A DNA stretch of 64,000 nt, taken from contig JAUICJ010000007.1 in assembly GCA_030427925.1 (NCBI GenBank), forward strand, positions 55,104 to 119,103. The letters run 5' to 3'. The position numbers were made by a program, and so were the translations under genes. This stretch comes from Bacteroidia bacterium. GTDB taxonomy: Bacteria; Bacteroidota; Bacteroidia; Flavobacteriales_D; Sanyastnellaceae. Shown here one piece after another: positions 44,147-53,020 of this stretch. Under the pieces are notes generated by a model. It had not been told where the DNA came from. It saw only the letters and a list, made by a program, of their open reading frames with translations, and searched no databases. Each line of letters starts with the position of its first letter. Position 1 is the first letter of the stretch.

Positions 44147-45325
44147 TCACCGCAACCGCTCAAACACCCCGGCCGCACCTTGGCCCGTTCCCACGCACAT
44201 GGTGACCATGCCGTAGCGCTCGTCGGTGCGTGCGAGTTCGTGCAAGAGCTGGACGGTGAGTTTGCTGCCGGTGCAGCCGAGCGGGTGACCGAGCGCGATG
44301 GCGCCTCCGTTGGGATTCACGCGCGCCGGATCGAGTCCGAGTTCGCGCACGACGGCCACGCTCTGCGAGGCAAACGCCTCATTGAGTTCGATGCTTCCGA
44401 GGTCGCTGGCCTTCAGCCCGGCCTTCTTAAGCGCCTCCGGTACGGCGTGCACCGGCCCGACGCCCATGATCCGCGGTTCGAGGCCGCTGACGTGGTAACT
44501 CGCCAAGCGCGCCCACGGCTCCACGCCGAGTTCCTTCACCATGCGCTCGCTGCACACGAGCACAAAGGCAGCGCCGTCCGAAGTTTGCGAGGCGTTCCCC
44601 GCCGTGACCGTGCCGTTGGCGGCGAAGACGGGCTTGAGTCGGGCGAGCCCTTCGACGCTGGTGTCGCGCCGCACGCCCTCGTCCGTGTCGACCACGTGGG
44701 TCCGTTCCGCGCGCTTCTCGTTCGCATCGAGGTACACCTCCTTCACGGTGATGGGCGCGATGCCGGGAGCAAACCGCCCGCCGTCAATGGCCGCGGCCGC
44801 GCGCCGATGGCTCTCCGCCGCAAACGCGTCCTGTTCGTCGCGGCTGACTTTAAAGTCGTTCGCCACGGCTTCTGCGGTCAGTCCCATGCCCCAGTACCAA
44901 TCCGGGTTCGCTTTCGCCACGCGGGCGTTGGGCACGATGCGCCACCCGCCGAAGGGAATGGGCGACATGGTCTCGATGCCTCCTGCGAGGATGCAGTCCG
45001 CAAGGCCGGCGTGGATCTTCGCCGAGGCAATGGCGATGGTTTCGAGGCCCGATGCGCAGTAGCGGTTGACCGTCATGCCCGGCACCTTTTCGGTGTCGAG
45101 GCCCATCAGGCTCACCATCCGTCCGATGTTCAAGCCTTGTTCGGCTTCGGGGGTGGCGTTGCCGACGATGACGTCGTCGATGCGTTCGGGGTCGAGTTGG
45201 GGAAAGTCGGCAAGCAATTTTCGGATGACTTGTTCGCCGAGGTCGTCGGGGCGGGTGAACCGAAAGGCGCCCTTGCCGGACTTGCCGACTGCGCTGCGGT
45301 AACCGCCGATGATGTATGCGTTCAT
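44147..45325 (-). CDS. fadA: Acetyl-CoA C-acyltransferase (3-ketoacyl-CoA thiolase)
   Basis: Thiolytic cleavage that ends each beta-oxidation cycle. 392 residues: nucleophile Cys90 in NRYCASGLE, the NEAFASQ motif, GGAIALGHPLGCTG with the second His/Cys pair, and the C-terminal MCVGTGQGAAGVFERL. 19 bp after fadB; same operon. Confidence 0.96.
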   Translation of the reverse strand: MNAYIIGGYRSAVGKSGKGAFRFTRPDDLGEQVIRKLLADFPQLDPERIDDVIVGNATPEAEQGLNIGRMVSLMGLDTEKVPGMTVNRYCASGLETIAIASAKIHAGLADCILAGGIETMSPIPFGGWRIVPNARVAKANPDWYWGMGLTAEAVANDFKVSRDEQDAFAAESHRRAAAAIDGGRFAPGIAPITVKEVYLDANEKRAERTHVVDTDEGVRRDTSVEGLARLKPVFAANGTVTAGNASQTSDGAAFVLVCSERMVKELGVEPWARLASYHVSGLEPRIMGVGPVHAVPEALKKAGLKASDLGSIELNEAFASQSVAVVRELGLDPARVNPNGGAIALGHPLGCTGSKLTVQLLHELARTDERYGMVTMCVGTGQGAAGVFERLR

Positions 45326-45344
45326 GGTGTGTTGCTTCGGGGGG

Positions 45345-47729
45345 TTAGTTGCGCAGGATTTTTCCTTTTTGGATCAAACTCTGCATCCGTTCCAGCGTCT
45401 TGCGCTGCATGCACAATTCCACGAAGGCCTTGCGCTCGAGGTCCAGCAAATACTGCTCGCTCACAGCCGTGCGCTCGCTCAAATCGCCGCCGCACATGAC
45501 CGTTCCGAGTTTCTCGCTGATGAGGCGGTCGTGCTCGGAGATGTAGTGGCCGCTCATCATGCTGTGGGCGCCGACGTAGACGATGCCGAGGCCCTCTTGC
45601 CCCGCCACCACGATGTCCTTGCGTTCGATGGGGCGGACGTAGCCTTGCTCGGCGAGTTCGAGGGCCGCGCGCTTTGCTCGGGCGAGTTGGTCGCGGCGGT
45701 TCACCACCACCTCGTCGGTGCCTTCGCGCAGGTAGCCCAACTCGAAGGCCTCGTGTGCTGACGTTGAGACCTTCACTTGGCCGATGGTCAAGAACCGATC
45801 GCGCAATCGGTTGATGCGCATGTCGCCGTCGTGCAGTTCGTCGTTCAGGCGCAACACGAATTCCTTCGTGCCCCCGCCTGCGGGGATGACGCCGATGCCA
45901 AATTCCACTAGGCCCATGTACGTTTCCGCATGGGCGACCACTTTGTCCGCGTGCAGGCAGAGTTCACATCCGCCGCCCAAGGCCAGTCCATGCGGCGCCG
46001 CCACCACCGGCACCCCGGAGTAGCGCATGCGCATCATCGTGTTTTGGAAGGCGCGGACGGCGAAGTCGAGCTCGTCGTACTCCTGCTCCACCGCCATCAT
46101 GAAGATCATGCCGACGTTCGCCCCGGCGCTGAATTGCGCACCCTCATTGGACACGACGATGCCGCGCCAATCGCCTGCTTCGGCGAGGTCAACGGCCTTG
46201 TTCAGGCCTTGAATGACTTCGCTGCCGATGCTGTTCATCTTCGTGTGGAAGGCCACGTTGAGGATGCCGTCGCCGAGGTCTTGCAGGGTAACGCCGCTGT
46301 TCGACCAAACCGTGGCCGACTCCGGCAACCACGCCAGCGACAACCGGCCCTCTTGGCCCGCGAGCGGTTCGTACGCCTTCGTCGCAGGATTCCAGCACTC
46401 GCGCACCCCGTTCACGTTGCGGTAGAACGTGGTGGCACCGGTCGCGAGCATGTCGTCGACCCAACCCGCCACCGTCAGGCCTCGTCCGCGCAGGACTTCG
46501 AGTGCTTCCGCCACTCCGATGGCGTCCCAGCTCTCAAACGCGCCGAGCTCCCAGCCGAAGCCCGCCCGAAGCGCATCGTCGATGGCGTGCGGCAGGTCCG
46601 AAATCTCCGGCACCCGATGCGAAACGTAGGCGAAGACGTCGGTGAAGATGCGGCGGTAGAACTCGCCGGCTTGGTCCTGCCCGTTGAAGAGCAGCTTCGT
46701 GCGATCGGGCAGCGCGTCCACTTGTTTCGCGGCTTCGAGCGTCGCAAAGGAGGCCTTTTTCTGCGGCCCGTATTCGAGCGTGTTGAGGTCGAGGGACAGG
46801 ATGTCGCTCTTGCCGTTCGCGTCCTTGACTTTTTTGTAGAAACCGGCGCCGGATTTGGCCCCCAGCTGGTTGTTGCTGACCAAATGCTGCACGTACGCCG
46901 GCGTGGCAAACACCTCCCGGCGCTCGTCGTTCGGGCAATGCTCGGCGACCCCATTCGCCACGTGGACGAGCGTGTCGATGCCCACCACGTCGCACGTCCG
47001 GAACGTGGCGCTCTTGGGCCGGCCCATCGCCGGGCCGGTCAGCCGGTCCACCGTTTCCACGTTCAGTCCCATCTCCGCAACGGTGTGGAACAGCGCTTGG
47101 ATGGCGAACACCCCGACCCGGTTCGCAATGAAGGCGGGGGTGTCCTTGCATAGCACCACCTGCTTGCCGAGGATGCGCTCCCCGTAACGGGTGAAGAAGT
47201 CGAGCACCGCCGCGTCCGTTTCCGGTCCGGGGATGATTTCGAGCAGCTGCAAGTAGCGCGGCGGGTTGAAGAAGTGCGTTCCGCAGAAGTGCTTCCGGAA
47301 ATCGTCGCTCCTGCCTTTCGCGAGCAGGGCGATCGGAATGCCCGACGTGTTGGACGTGATGAGCGTTCCGGGCTTGCGGTGCTGCTCCACCCGCTCGAAG
47401 AGCTGCTGCTTGATGTCGAGCCGCTCCACGATGACCTCGATGATCCAATCGCAGTCGGCCACCTTCGCGAGGTCGTCGTCGAAGTTGCCGGTGGTGATGC
47501 GCCCCGCAAACCGCTTCGAGTAAATCGGCGACGGGTTGCTCTTCAGCGCATCGCGCAAGTGTCCCGCCGCCACGCCATCGCGCGGGCCTTCTTGAGCGGG
47601 GAGGTCCAGGAGGAGCACTTCGGATCCGGTTTGGGCCAAATGGCACGCAATGCGCGAACCCATCACGCCGGAGCCCAACACGGCCACCCGGCGAATGCGG
47701 TGCAAGGGGATTTCTTCAGTTGCCTTCAT
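45345..47729 (-). CDS. fadB: 3-hydroxyacyl-CoA dehydrogenase / enoyl-CoA hydratase fusion (FadB-like)
   Basis: Two-function beta-oxidation enzyme, 794 residues. Unlike enterobacterial FadB, the NAD-dependent dehydrogenase comes first (VAVLGSGVMGSRIACHLAQTG at the start, then the C-terminal dehydrogenase repeats). The enoyl-CoA hydratase/isomerase domain comes last (about 480-700: VSNEGAQFSAGANVGM, PHGLALGGGCELCLHAD). This order is common in Bacteroidota and Bacillus FadN-type proteins. Its start overlaps the marR stop by 4 bp, so the regulator and enzymes are translated together. Confidence 0.94.
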   Translation of the reverse strand: MKATEEIPLHRIRRVAVLGSGVMGSRIACHLAQTGSEVLLLDLPAQEGPRDGVAAGHLRDALKSNPSPIYSKRFAGRITTGNFDDDLAKVADCDWIIEVIVERLDIKQQLFERVEQHRKPGTLITSNTSGIPIALLAKGRSDDFRKHFCGTHFFNPPRYLQLLEIIPGPETDAAVLDFFTRYGERILGKQVVLCKDTPAFIANRVGVFAIQALFHTVAEMGLNVETVDRLTGPAMGRPKSATFRTCDVVGIDTLVHVANGVAEHCPNDERREVFATPAYVQHLVSNNQLGAKSGAGFYKKVKDANGKSDILSLDLNTLEYGPQKKASFATLEAAKQVDALPDRTKLLFNGQDQAGEFYRRIFTDVFAYVSHRVPEISDLPHAIDDALRAGFGWELGAFESWDAIGVAEALEVLRGRGLTVAGWVDDMLATGATTFYRNVNGVRECWNPATKAYEPLAGQEGRLSLAWLPESATVWSNSGVTLQDLGDGILNVAFHTKMNSIGSEVIQGLNKAVDLAEAGDWRGIVVSNEGAQFSAGANVGMIFMMAVEQEYDELDFAVRAFQNTMMRMRYSGVPVVAAPHGLALGGGCELCLHADKVVAHAETYMGLVEFGIGVIPAGGGTKEFVLRLNDELHDGDMRINRLRDRFLTIGQVKVSTSAHEAFELGYLREGTDEVVVNRRDQLARAKRAALELAEQGYVRPIERKDIVVAGQEGLGIVYVGAHSMMSGHYISEHDRLISEKLGTVMCGGDLSERTAVSEQYLLDLERKAFVELCMQRKTLERMQSLIQKGKILRN

Positions 47730-48193
47730 GAAGCAAGAGGGGATTGAGGGATGTCACCGCCGAGCAGCTGCTCCGGTCGGTCAAAAAGTTCATTCAGTTT
47801 GCGCAAGTTCGCGATGAGGGCATCGACTTCTTCGTCGCCGAGGAGTTCCCGGATGCGGGCGTTCACCGCCTTCACCAAATCCCGCGCCTGCCGCCGCGCC
47901 GCCACCCCATCCGGGGTCAAAAAAACCAAGGCCTTCCGCCCGTCCGCAGCATCGGGCCGCCGCTCGACGAGCCCCATGTCCTCCATGCCTTTTAAGGTGC
48001 GTGAAAGGCTCGTGGCTTCCATGCCCATCCGCGGTCCGAGCTGCGTGCTCGGCGTGCCCTTCCGGTCGACTTGCATCAGCGCGAACACGTAACTCACGGG
48101 AATGCCGCGCCGTTCGGCCTCCACTGCGTACAACCGGGACAGCTTCGACCAGCCCCATCGCAAATGAAAGTCCAACGTGTCTTGCGGCTTCAT
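47726..48193 (-). CDS. MarR family transcriptional regulator of the beta-oxidation operon
   Basis: Winged-helix DNA-binding protein, 155 residues. The core is TPSTQLGPRMGMEATSLSRTLKGMEDMGLVERRPDAADGRKALVFLTPDG, a standard MarR recognition helix and wing. As first gene of marR-fadB-fadA-acyl-CoA dehydrogenase it probably controls its own operon, perhaps sensing acyl-CoA; that ligand is inference. A 12-bp palindrome lies 26 bp upstream of its start. Confidence 0.92.
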   Translation of the reverse strand: MKPQDTLDFHLRWGWSKLSRLYAVEAERRGIPVSYVFALMQVDRKGTPSTQLGPRMGMEATSLSRTLKGMEDMGLVERRPDAADGRKALVFLTPDGVAARRQARDLVKAVNARIRELLGDEEVDALIANLRKLNELFDRPEQLLGGDIPQSPLAS

Positions 48194-48219
48194 GCGGCAG
48201 AAGGTACGACGTGTTTTCT

Positions 48220-48231
48220 ATGCATGCATAA
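48220..48231. promoter_or_regulatory. Palindrome upstream of marR, candidate operator
   Basis: TATGCATGCATA is a perfect 12-bp palindrome in an otherwise AT-rich stretch 26-38 bp before the marR start. Position and symmetry fit an autoregulatory MarR-dimer site. The intergenic region is also upstream of the divergent secreted protease gene. Confidence 0.45.
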
Positions 48232-48331
48232 TAAAATTGCGAATTTTAACGGTCGGTGACTTGAGGGCTTTTCCGACGCAACCTGACGTGCATCTTTGCA
48301 GTCCTGTTGATGCGAGATTGAAACCAACGCG

Positions 48332-50278
48332 ATGAACCGAATTGCCCTCATTTGGATGCTGGTGGCTGGGTGGGCCTTGCCCGCCGCCCACGGACAACGC
48401 ACCTGCGGAATGGATTCCGTCCACACCCACCTCATGGGCCTCGCCGGCTACGAGGAGGCGTTCCGGGACAAAGTCCAAGCCGTCAACGACGCGGCGGTGA
48501 ACCGTTCGGAGTGCGATGCGCCGCTCATCATCCCCGTAGCCGTCCACTTTCAGAACACGGGCATTCCACTGGATTGCGCCATTGACATGGCCGTGTCGCA
48601 AGTGGAATCGCTCAACGCGGACTTCGGAGCGTACAACGCGGACATCGACACGTGGAACGACCTGCAGCCGGCGATGTGGCCGGGCATTGCGAACCAGGAA
48701 TCGTGCGTGCAGTTTTGCCTGGCGACGCTGGATCACCCCGCGGGATTCGGGCTGCAGGAGGGGGATTACGCGGTGACCCTGGACGCTACCACCGGCGATT
48801 TCGATGCGGCGTGGGCGGGTTACCTGAACTTTTTCGTGCGCGACCTTGGAGGCGGCGTGTTGGGGTATTCTCCGCTGGGCGGGCAGGGTAATGGGGATGG
48901 GGCGACCTGCGATCCTTCCGTTTTCGGATCGGTGAGTTGCGGTGGGAACACGGTGAACGGGCCGTACAACATGGGGCGCACGATGACGCATGAAATCGGG
49001 CACTACTTCTTGCTGGACCACCCGTGGGCCAACGGCGGTTGCGGGAGCAACGATTTCGTGAACGACACGCCGGTCACGGACGCGCCGACCTTTGGGTGTC
49101 CTGGGGGGGAGGTGATCACGTGCACCGAACCGATTCTTTGGCCTACTTATATGGAGTACTGCGACGACGCGTGCCTTTTCATGTTCTCCGCGGACCAAGT
49201 CGCGCGCATGGAAACCTACATCGAGCAGAACCTCGCCGGCGTGCTCAACACCGCCGCCACGGTCTGCCAAGAAGCGGCCTGCATCGGATTCGATGTGGCG
49301 GTCGCGGTGACGCCGGAGTCGTGCGCGGGTCAGGATGGCGCGGTGGCGCTGGTGCCTTCGGGGGGAGCCGCTCCGTACGCGTTCACTTTGAATGGATTGG
49401 AGTTGAGTGGGGCCGAGGCGGCCGACTTGTCCGCGGGCACGTTCACGGTGGCGGTGGAGGATGCGGCGGGATGTGCTTGGAGCGAGGAGGTTGAGGTGTT
49501 GCAAGTGGAGCCTGAAGTGGTGCTTGTCGATGTGCAGCCGGAGGAGTGCAGCGATGGGTCGGGGCGCATTGAAGTCGCGGTGGCGGAGCCGTTGCCGTTC
49601 CAGTTCAGCCTCAACGGGGGGGCGTGGTCACCCACCGGTGCATTCGAGGGCCTGCACGGCGGGGCCTACACCGTGACCGTTCAGCATCCGGCCGGGTGCA
49701 TCGGCGAGGTGGCTGCGGTGGTGGCGAACGAGAGCGATTTGCAGGTGAACGTGGCGCGGAAGGACGTGAGCTGCGATTGGGTGGACAATGGCCAAATCAC
49801 CGTTTCGGTCCACAACGCCACCGAGCCGGTGAGCTACGCCCTCAACGGCGTCGCGGCCTCCACGGGCGCGTTCACCGGCCTCGCGCCGGGCGTGCACGCC
49901 GTCGAGGTGCTCGACGCAGCGGGCTGCGCCTTCGCGTCCGAGATCACGCTGGGCGTCGACTTCGGAGCGGTCGGGGAGGACTGCCCGTGCATGGTCTACG
50001 TGCCCACCGCGTTCACGCCCAACAACGACGGGCACAACGATGCTTTCCAGGTCGAAGCCTCGTGTCCCATCACGAACTACCGCTTGCGGATTTTCGATCG
50101 CTGGGGGGAGGTGGTGTTCGAATCGTCGAATCCGGATGAGGTGTGGATCGGTGGAGTGGATGCGCATTGGGTGCAGTCGGATGTTTTTGCCTACGTGATC
50201 ACGTACAATTGGGGCGAGGACGAGCGAATTGGGCAACCTGCGCAGCCGTTGAGCGGAACGTTTGTGGTCATCCGCTGA
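48332..50278 (+). CDS. Secreted M43-type zinc metalloprotease with SprB-like repeats and type B (CHU_C) sorting domain
   Basis: 648 residues: signal peptide (MNRIALIWMLVAGWALPAAHG), then a pappalysin-like M43 protease domain (about 60-305) with HEIGHYFLLDH (His220, His224, His230 as zinc ligands, Glu221 as base) and a Met-turn around YMEYCDD. Three SprB-like repeats follow (about 315-555, each with a Cys and a GG-PY-LNG pattern). The C-terminal domain (YVPTAFTPNNDGHNDAF, IFDRWGEVVFES) is the gliding-motility-associated C-terminal sorting domain, so it is a predicted cargo of the type IX system encoded at 1-4811. Confidence 0.93.
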   Translation: MNRIALIWMLVAGWALPAAHGQRTCGMDSVHTHLMGLAGYEEAFRDKVQAVNDAAVNRSECDAPLIIPVAVHFQNTGIPLDCAIDMAVSQVESLNADFGAYNADIDTWNDLQPAMWPGIANQESCVQFCLATLDHPAGFGLQEGDYAVTLDATTGDFDAAWAGYLNFFVRDLGGGVLGYSPLGGQGNGDGATCDPSVFGSVSCGGNTVNGPYNMGRTMTHEIGHYFLLDHPWANGGCGSNDFVNDTPVTDAPTFGCPGGEVITCTEPILWPTYMEYCDDACLFMFSADQVARMETYIEQNLAGVLNTAATVCQEAACIGFDVAVAVTPESCAGQDGAVALVPSGGAAPYAFTLNGLELSGAEAADLSAGTFTVAVEDAAGCAWSEEVEVLQVEPEVVLVDVQPEECSDGSGRIEVAVAEPLPFQFSLNGGAWSPTGAFEGLHGGAYTVTVQHPAGCIGEVAAVVANESDLQVNVARKDVSCDWVDNGQITVSVHNATEPVSYALNGVAASTGAFTGLAPGVHAVEVLDAAGCAFASEITLGVDFGAVGEDCPCMVYVPTAFTPNNDGHNDAFQVEASCPITNYRLRIFDRWGEVVFESSNPDEVWIGGVDAHWVQSDVFAYVITYNWGEDERIGQPAQPLSGTFVVIR

Positions 50279-50288
50279 GCATCCGCAG

Positions 50289-50618
50289 TCAAGGCCAAAA
50301 ACAGTCCTGGAAATCGGTCAGCATGTGAAACACCAGCCCGATGGCCACCACGCGCGTCCGTCGAAACAGAAGCAGCACGCAATACACGGCAATGGCTTCG
50401 TGCGAATGAAGCGGATGGAACCCGATGCTGCACCGTCCGGGGTCGAACACCGGATCCGCGAGCAAGTGGTCCAAATCCACCAGCATCGTACCCAGTAAGA
50501 TCAGGTAGACCCGCTTCCACCGCTCCGGGTAGAACCACCGCGCGATGCCCAGCGGCGCCGCCAAATGCAGGCCATAATGCACGAGCAGTTGAAGGAGTGC
50601 GACGGCGGTCATGGTCAT
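50289..50618 (-). CDS. DUF6122 family small membrane protein
   Basis: 109 residues with about three hydrophobic segments. Conserved-looking residues are HYGLHLAAPLGIA near the start, MLVDLDHLLADPVFDPGRCSIGFHPLHS in the middle and HMLTDFQDC at the end. The His/Asp pattern (DLDH, HPLHS, HMLTD) recalls membrane-bound metal-dependent hydrolases such as the YdjM type, which is inference. Stands alone; it ends 10 bp from the stop of the facing protease gene. Confidence 0.8.
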   Translation of the reverse strand: MTMTAVALLQLLVHYGLHLAAPLGIARWFYPERWKRVYLILLGTMLVDLDHLLADPVFDPGRCSIGFHPLHSHEAIAVYCVLLLFRRTRVVAIGLVFHMLTDFQDCFWP

Positions 50619-50754
50619 CTTCGAACGGGAGGTAGGGGCATCATCGGGGGAAAGTTACACCCGCAGGCCGTTTCTGCGCGTGTAGCAGCTATAAGGGATT
50701 TCGATGATTTCGAGACCTGCGCCGCGGGTAATTTCGCTCGAATATTTGGTCGAA

Positions 50755-52191
50755 ATGAACACCATCACCGTAGCGAAGGGAGACGGCATCGGACCCGAAA
50801 TCATGGATGCCACGCTCGCCATTTTGAAGGCCGCTCACCCGGGTTTGGCCTATGAAGAAATCCAAATCGGAGAACAGGTCTACCTGCAGGGCAACACCAG
50901 CGGCATCGCCCCCGAAGCTTGGGACAGCATCCGCCGCAACCGCGTCCTCCTGAAATCGCCCATCACCACGCCCCAAGGCGGGGGCTACAAGAGCTTGAAC
51001 GTGACGATGCGGAAATCGCTGGGGCTGTTCGCCAACGTCCGCCCGTGCAGGAGCTACGCCCCCTTCGTCACCACGAAGCATCCGGAATTGGACATCGTGG
51101 TCATCCGCGAAAACGAGGAAGACCTGTACGCCGGCATCGAGCACCAACAAACCGACGAAGTGGTGCAGTGCTTGAAGTTGATCACCCGCCCCGGTTGCGA
51201 GCAAATTGTGCGCTACGCATTCGAGTACGCCAAAAAGAACGGCCGAAAGCGGGTCACGTGCATGACCAAGGACAACATCATGAAGCAAACGGACGGCCTG
51301 TTCCACGCGGTCTTCAACGAAATCGCTGCGGAGCATCCGGACATCGAGTCGAACCATTGGATCGTGGACATCGGCACCGCCCTCGTCGCAGATCGCCCTG
51401 AGGCGTTCGACGTGATCGTCATCCCGAACCTGTATGGCGACATCCTCAGCGACGTCACCGCCCAAATCGCCGGTTCCGTCGGCCTCGCGGGCTCCGCGAA
51501 CATCGGCCGGGCGTGCGCCATGTTCGAGGCCATTCACGGTTCGGCCCCGGATTTGGCGGGAAAGGATGCGGCAAATCCATCCGGCCTGATCCAAGCGGCG
51601 GTCATGATGCTGAATCACCTCGGCGAGTCGGAATCGGCCACCCAAATCCAAAACGCGTGGCTGCGCACCATCGAGGACGGCGTCCACACCGGCGACGTGT
51701 TCGACCCCGCGACGAGCACCGCCTGCGTCGGCACCCGGGCCTTTGCCGAGGCGGTCATCGCGCGGCTTGGCCAGCGTCCGGAGCGGTTCACGCCGGCGAC
51801 CTATGCGGGGAATTCAGCCGTCGAAATCGCCCCGTATGTCCGAAAGGAGCGGAAGCGCAAGACGTGGGTGGGCGTGGACGTGTTCGTGGATTGGCCGGGC
51901 GACCGGCCGGATGAGTTGGCCCACCAATTGCAAGCGGCAGCGCCCGACGGAATGGAGTTGGTGATGGTGACGAACCGGGGCGTGAAGGTGTGGCCTCAAG
52001 GCTTCGAGGAAACGTTCCTCACGGACCATTGGCGTTGCCGCTTCCAGCCCCAAGCAACGCGAGGCGCGGGGCCAGCGATCATTCCGGAACTGCTCGCGGG
52101 GCAGCTCGCCGCAGGACTGGATTGCGTGAAGACGGAGAACCTGTATGAATTCGATGGAGTGAAGGGGTATTCGCTTGGGCAAGGTCAGTGA
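50755..52191 (+). CDS. icd: Isocitrate dehydrogenase, Thermus-like type with C-terminal extension
   Basis: Oxidative decarboxylation of isocitrate in the TCA cycle. 478 residues from the ATG at 50755 (MNTITVAKGDGIGPEIM); the frame is open for 17 earlier codons. Visible parts are the substrate-binding LKSPITTPQGGGYKSLNVTMRK, VIRENEEDLYAGIEH, the NLYGDILSD metal-binding segment and HGSAPDLAGKDAANP. A C-terminal domain of about 140 residues follows the dehydrogenase core, as in the Thermus enzyme. Cofactor preference (NADP expected) was not proved. An AATATTTG box lies 6 bp before the start. The end overlaps the next gene by 17 bp. Confidence 0.9.
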   Translation: MNTITVAKGDGIGPEIMDATLAILKAAHPGLAYEEIQIGEQVYLQGNTSGIAPEAWDSIRRNRVLLKSPITTPQGGGYKSLNVTMRKSLGLFANVRPCRSYAPFVTTKHPELDIVVIRENEEDLYAGIEHQQTDEVVQCLKLITRPGCEQIVRYAFEYAKKNGRKRVTCMTKDNIMKQTDGLFHAVFNEIAAEHPDIESNHWIVDIGTALVADRPEAFDVIVIPNLYGDILSDVTAQIAGSVGLAGSANIGRACAMFEAIHGSAPDLAGKDAANPSGLIQAAVMMLNHLGESESATQIQNAWLRTIEDGVHTGDVFDPATSTACVGTRAFAEAVIARLGQRPERFTPATYAGNSAVEIAPYVRKERKRKTWVGVDVFVDWPGDRPDELAHQLQAAAPDGMELVMVTNRGVKVWPQGFEETFLTDHWRCRFQPQATRGAGPAIIPELLAGQLAAGLDCVKTENLYEFDGVKGYSLGQGQ

Positions 52192-53020
52192 ATTCGCGGG
52201 GCGCAGGTGCATCGTGGCGACCAGGCACGGCAAGGAACGGGTCATCGGTCCGTTGCTTGTGGCGGGCTTGGGCGTGGAACTGGTGCCCCTCGTTTCCGAG
52301 TTGAACACGGATGCCTTGGGCACGTTTTCGGGGGAAATCGAGCGGAAACTCGGGGTGGACGAGACGCTCCTGAAAAAGTGCCGCATGGGCTTGCTCGCCG
52401 GTGGGACGGATTTGGCGGTGGCGAGCGAAGGGTCGTTCGGTCCGCATCCCGTCCTGCCGTTCGCCGCGCTGAACGAAGAGCGGGTCATGCTGTCCGATGC
52501 GTCGTTGGGACTGCAAGTCATCGGTCGGTACGCCACCGCACGCACGAACTATGCGGCAGGCAACGTGACCGGATTCGACGAGCTGCTGGAATTTGCGGTC
52601 CGTGCCCGGTTTCCTTCGCACCACGTGATGTTGCGCAATGCGGAAGGGGCGTGGAGGAAGGGCATTTCCACGGAGTCCGAGTTGCGCGCCGCTTGGGAGG
52701 TCATGAAGTCGGCGTCGGGAGTGGTTTGGGTGGAAACGGACATGCGGGCGATGTGCAATCCGACCCGGATGGATGCGATTGAGCGGGCCACGCAGGATTT
52801 GGTAGAGCGATTGAAGGCCCGCTGTTCGAGGTGCGCCAAACCCGGAGTCGGCTGGGTGCGGTGGGTCCTCGGTTTGCCCTGCAGCGTCTGCGGATCCCCG
52901 ACGGAATGGCCGCGAAAAGCGGTGCACGAGTGCCCCCATTGCCACAACGAAGTTCAACTCGATTTCCCGCAAGGAATGCGCGCTGCTGACCCGGGAAATT
53001 GCCCCCAATGCAACCCATGA
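52175..53020 (+). CDS. DUF6671 family zinc-ribbon protein
   Basis: 281 residues from a TTG at 52175. No in-frame ATG lies before the conserved start region (GRRCIVATRHGKERVIGPLL), so TTG is the best choice even though it overlaps the isocitrate dehydrogenase gene by 17 bp. The last 70 residues hold paired cysteines (CSRC, CSVCG, CPHCH, CPQC), a likely double zinc ribbon. Function unknown; the gene is coupled to its neighbours on both sides. Confidence 0.75.
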   Translation: MGKVSEFAGRRCIVATRHGKERVIGPLLVAGLGVELVPLVSELNTDALGTFSGEIERKLGVDETLLKKCRMGLLAGGTDLAVASEGSFGPHPVLPFAALNEERVMLSDASLGLQVIGRYATARTNYAAGNVTGFDELLEFAVRARFPSHHVMLRNAEGAWRKGISTESELRAAWEVMKSASGVVWVETDMRAMCNPTRMDAIERATQDLVERLKARCSRCAKPGVGWVRWVLGLPCSVCGSPTEWPRKAVHECPHCHNEVQLDFPQGMRAADPGNCPQCNP

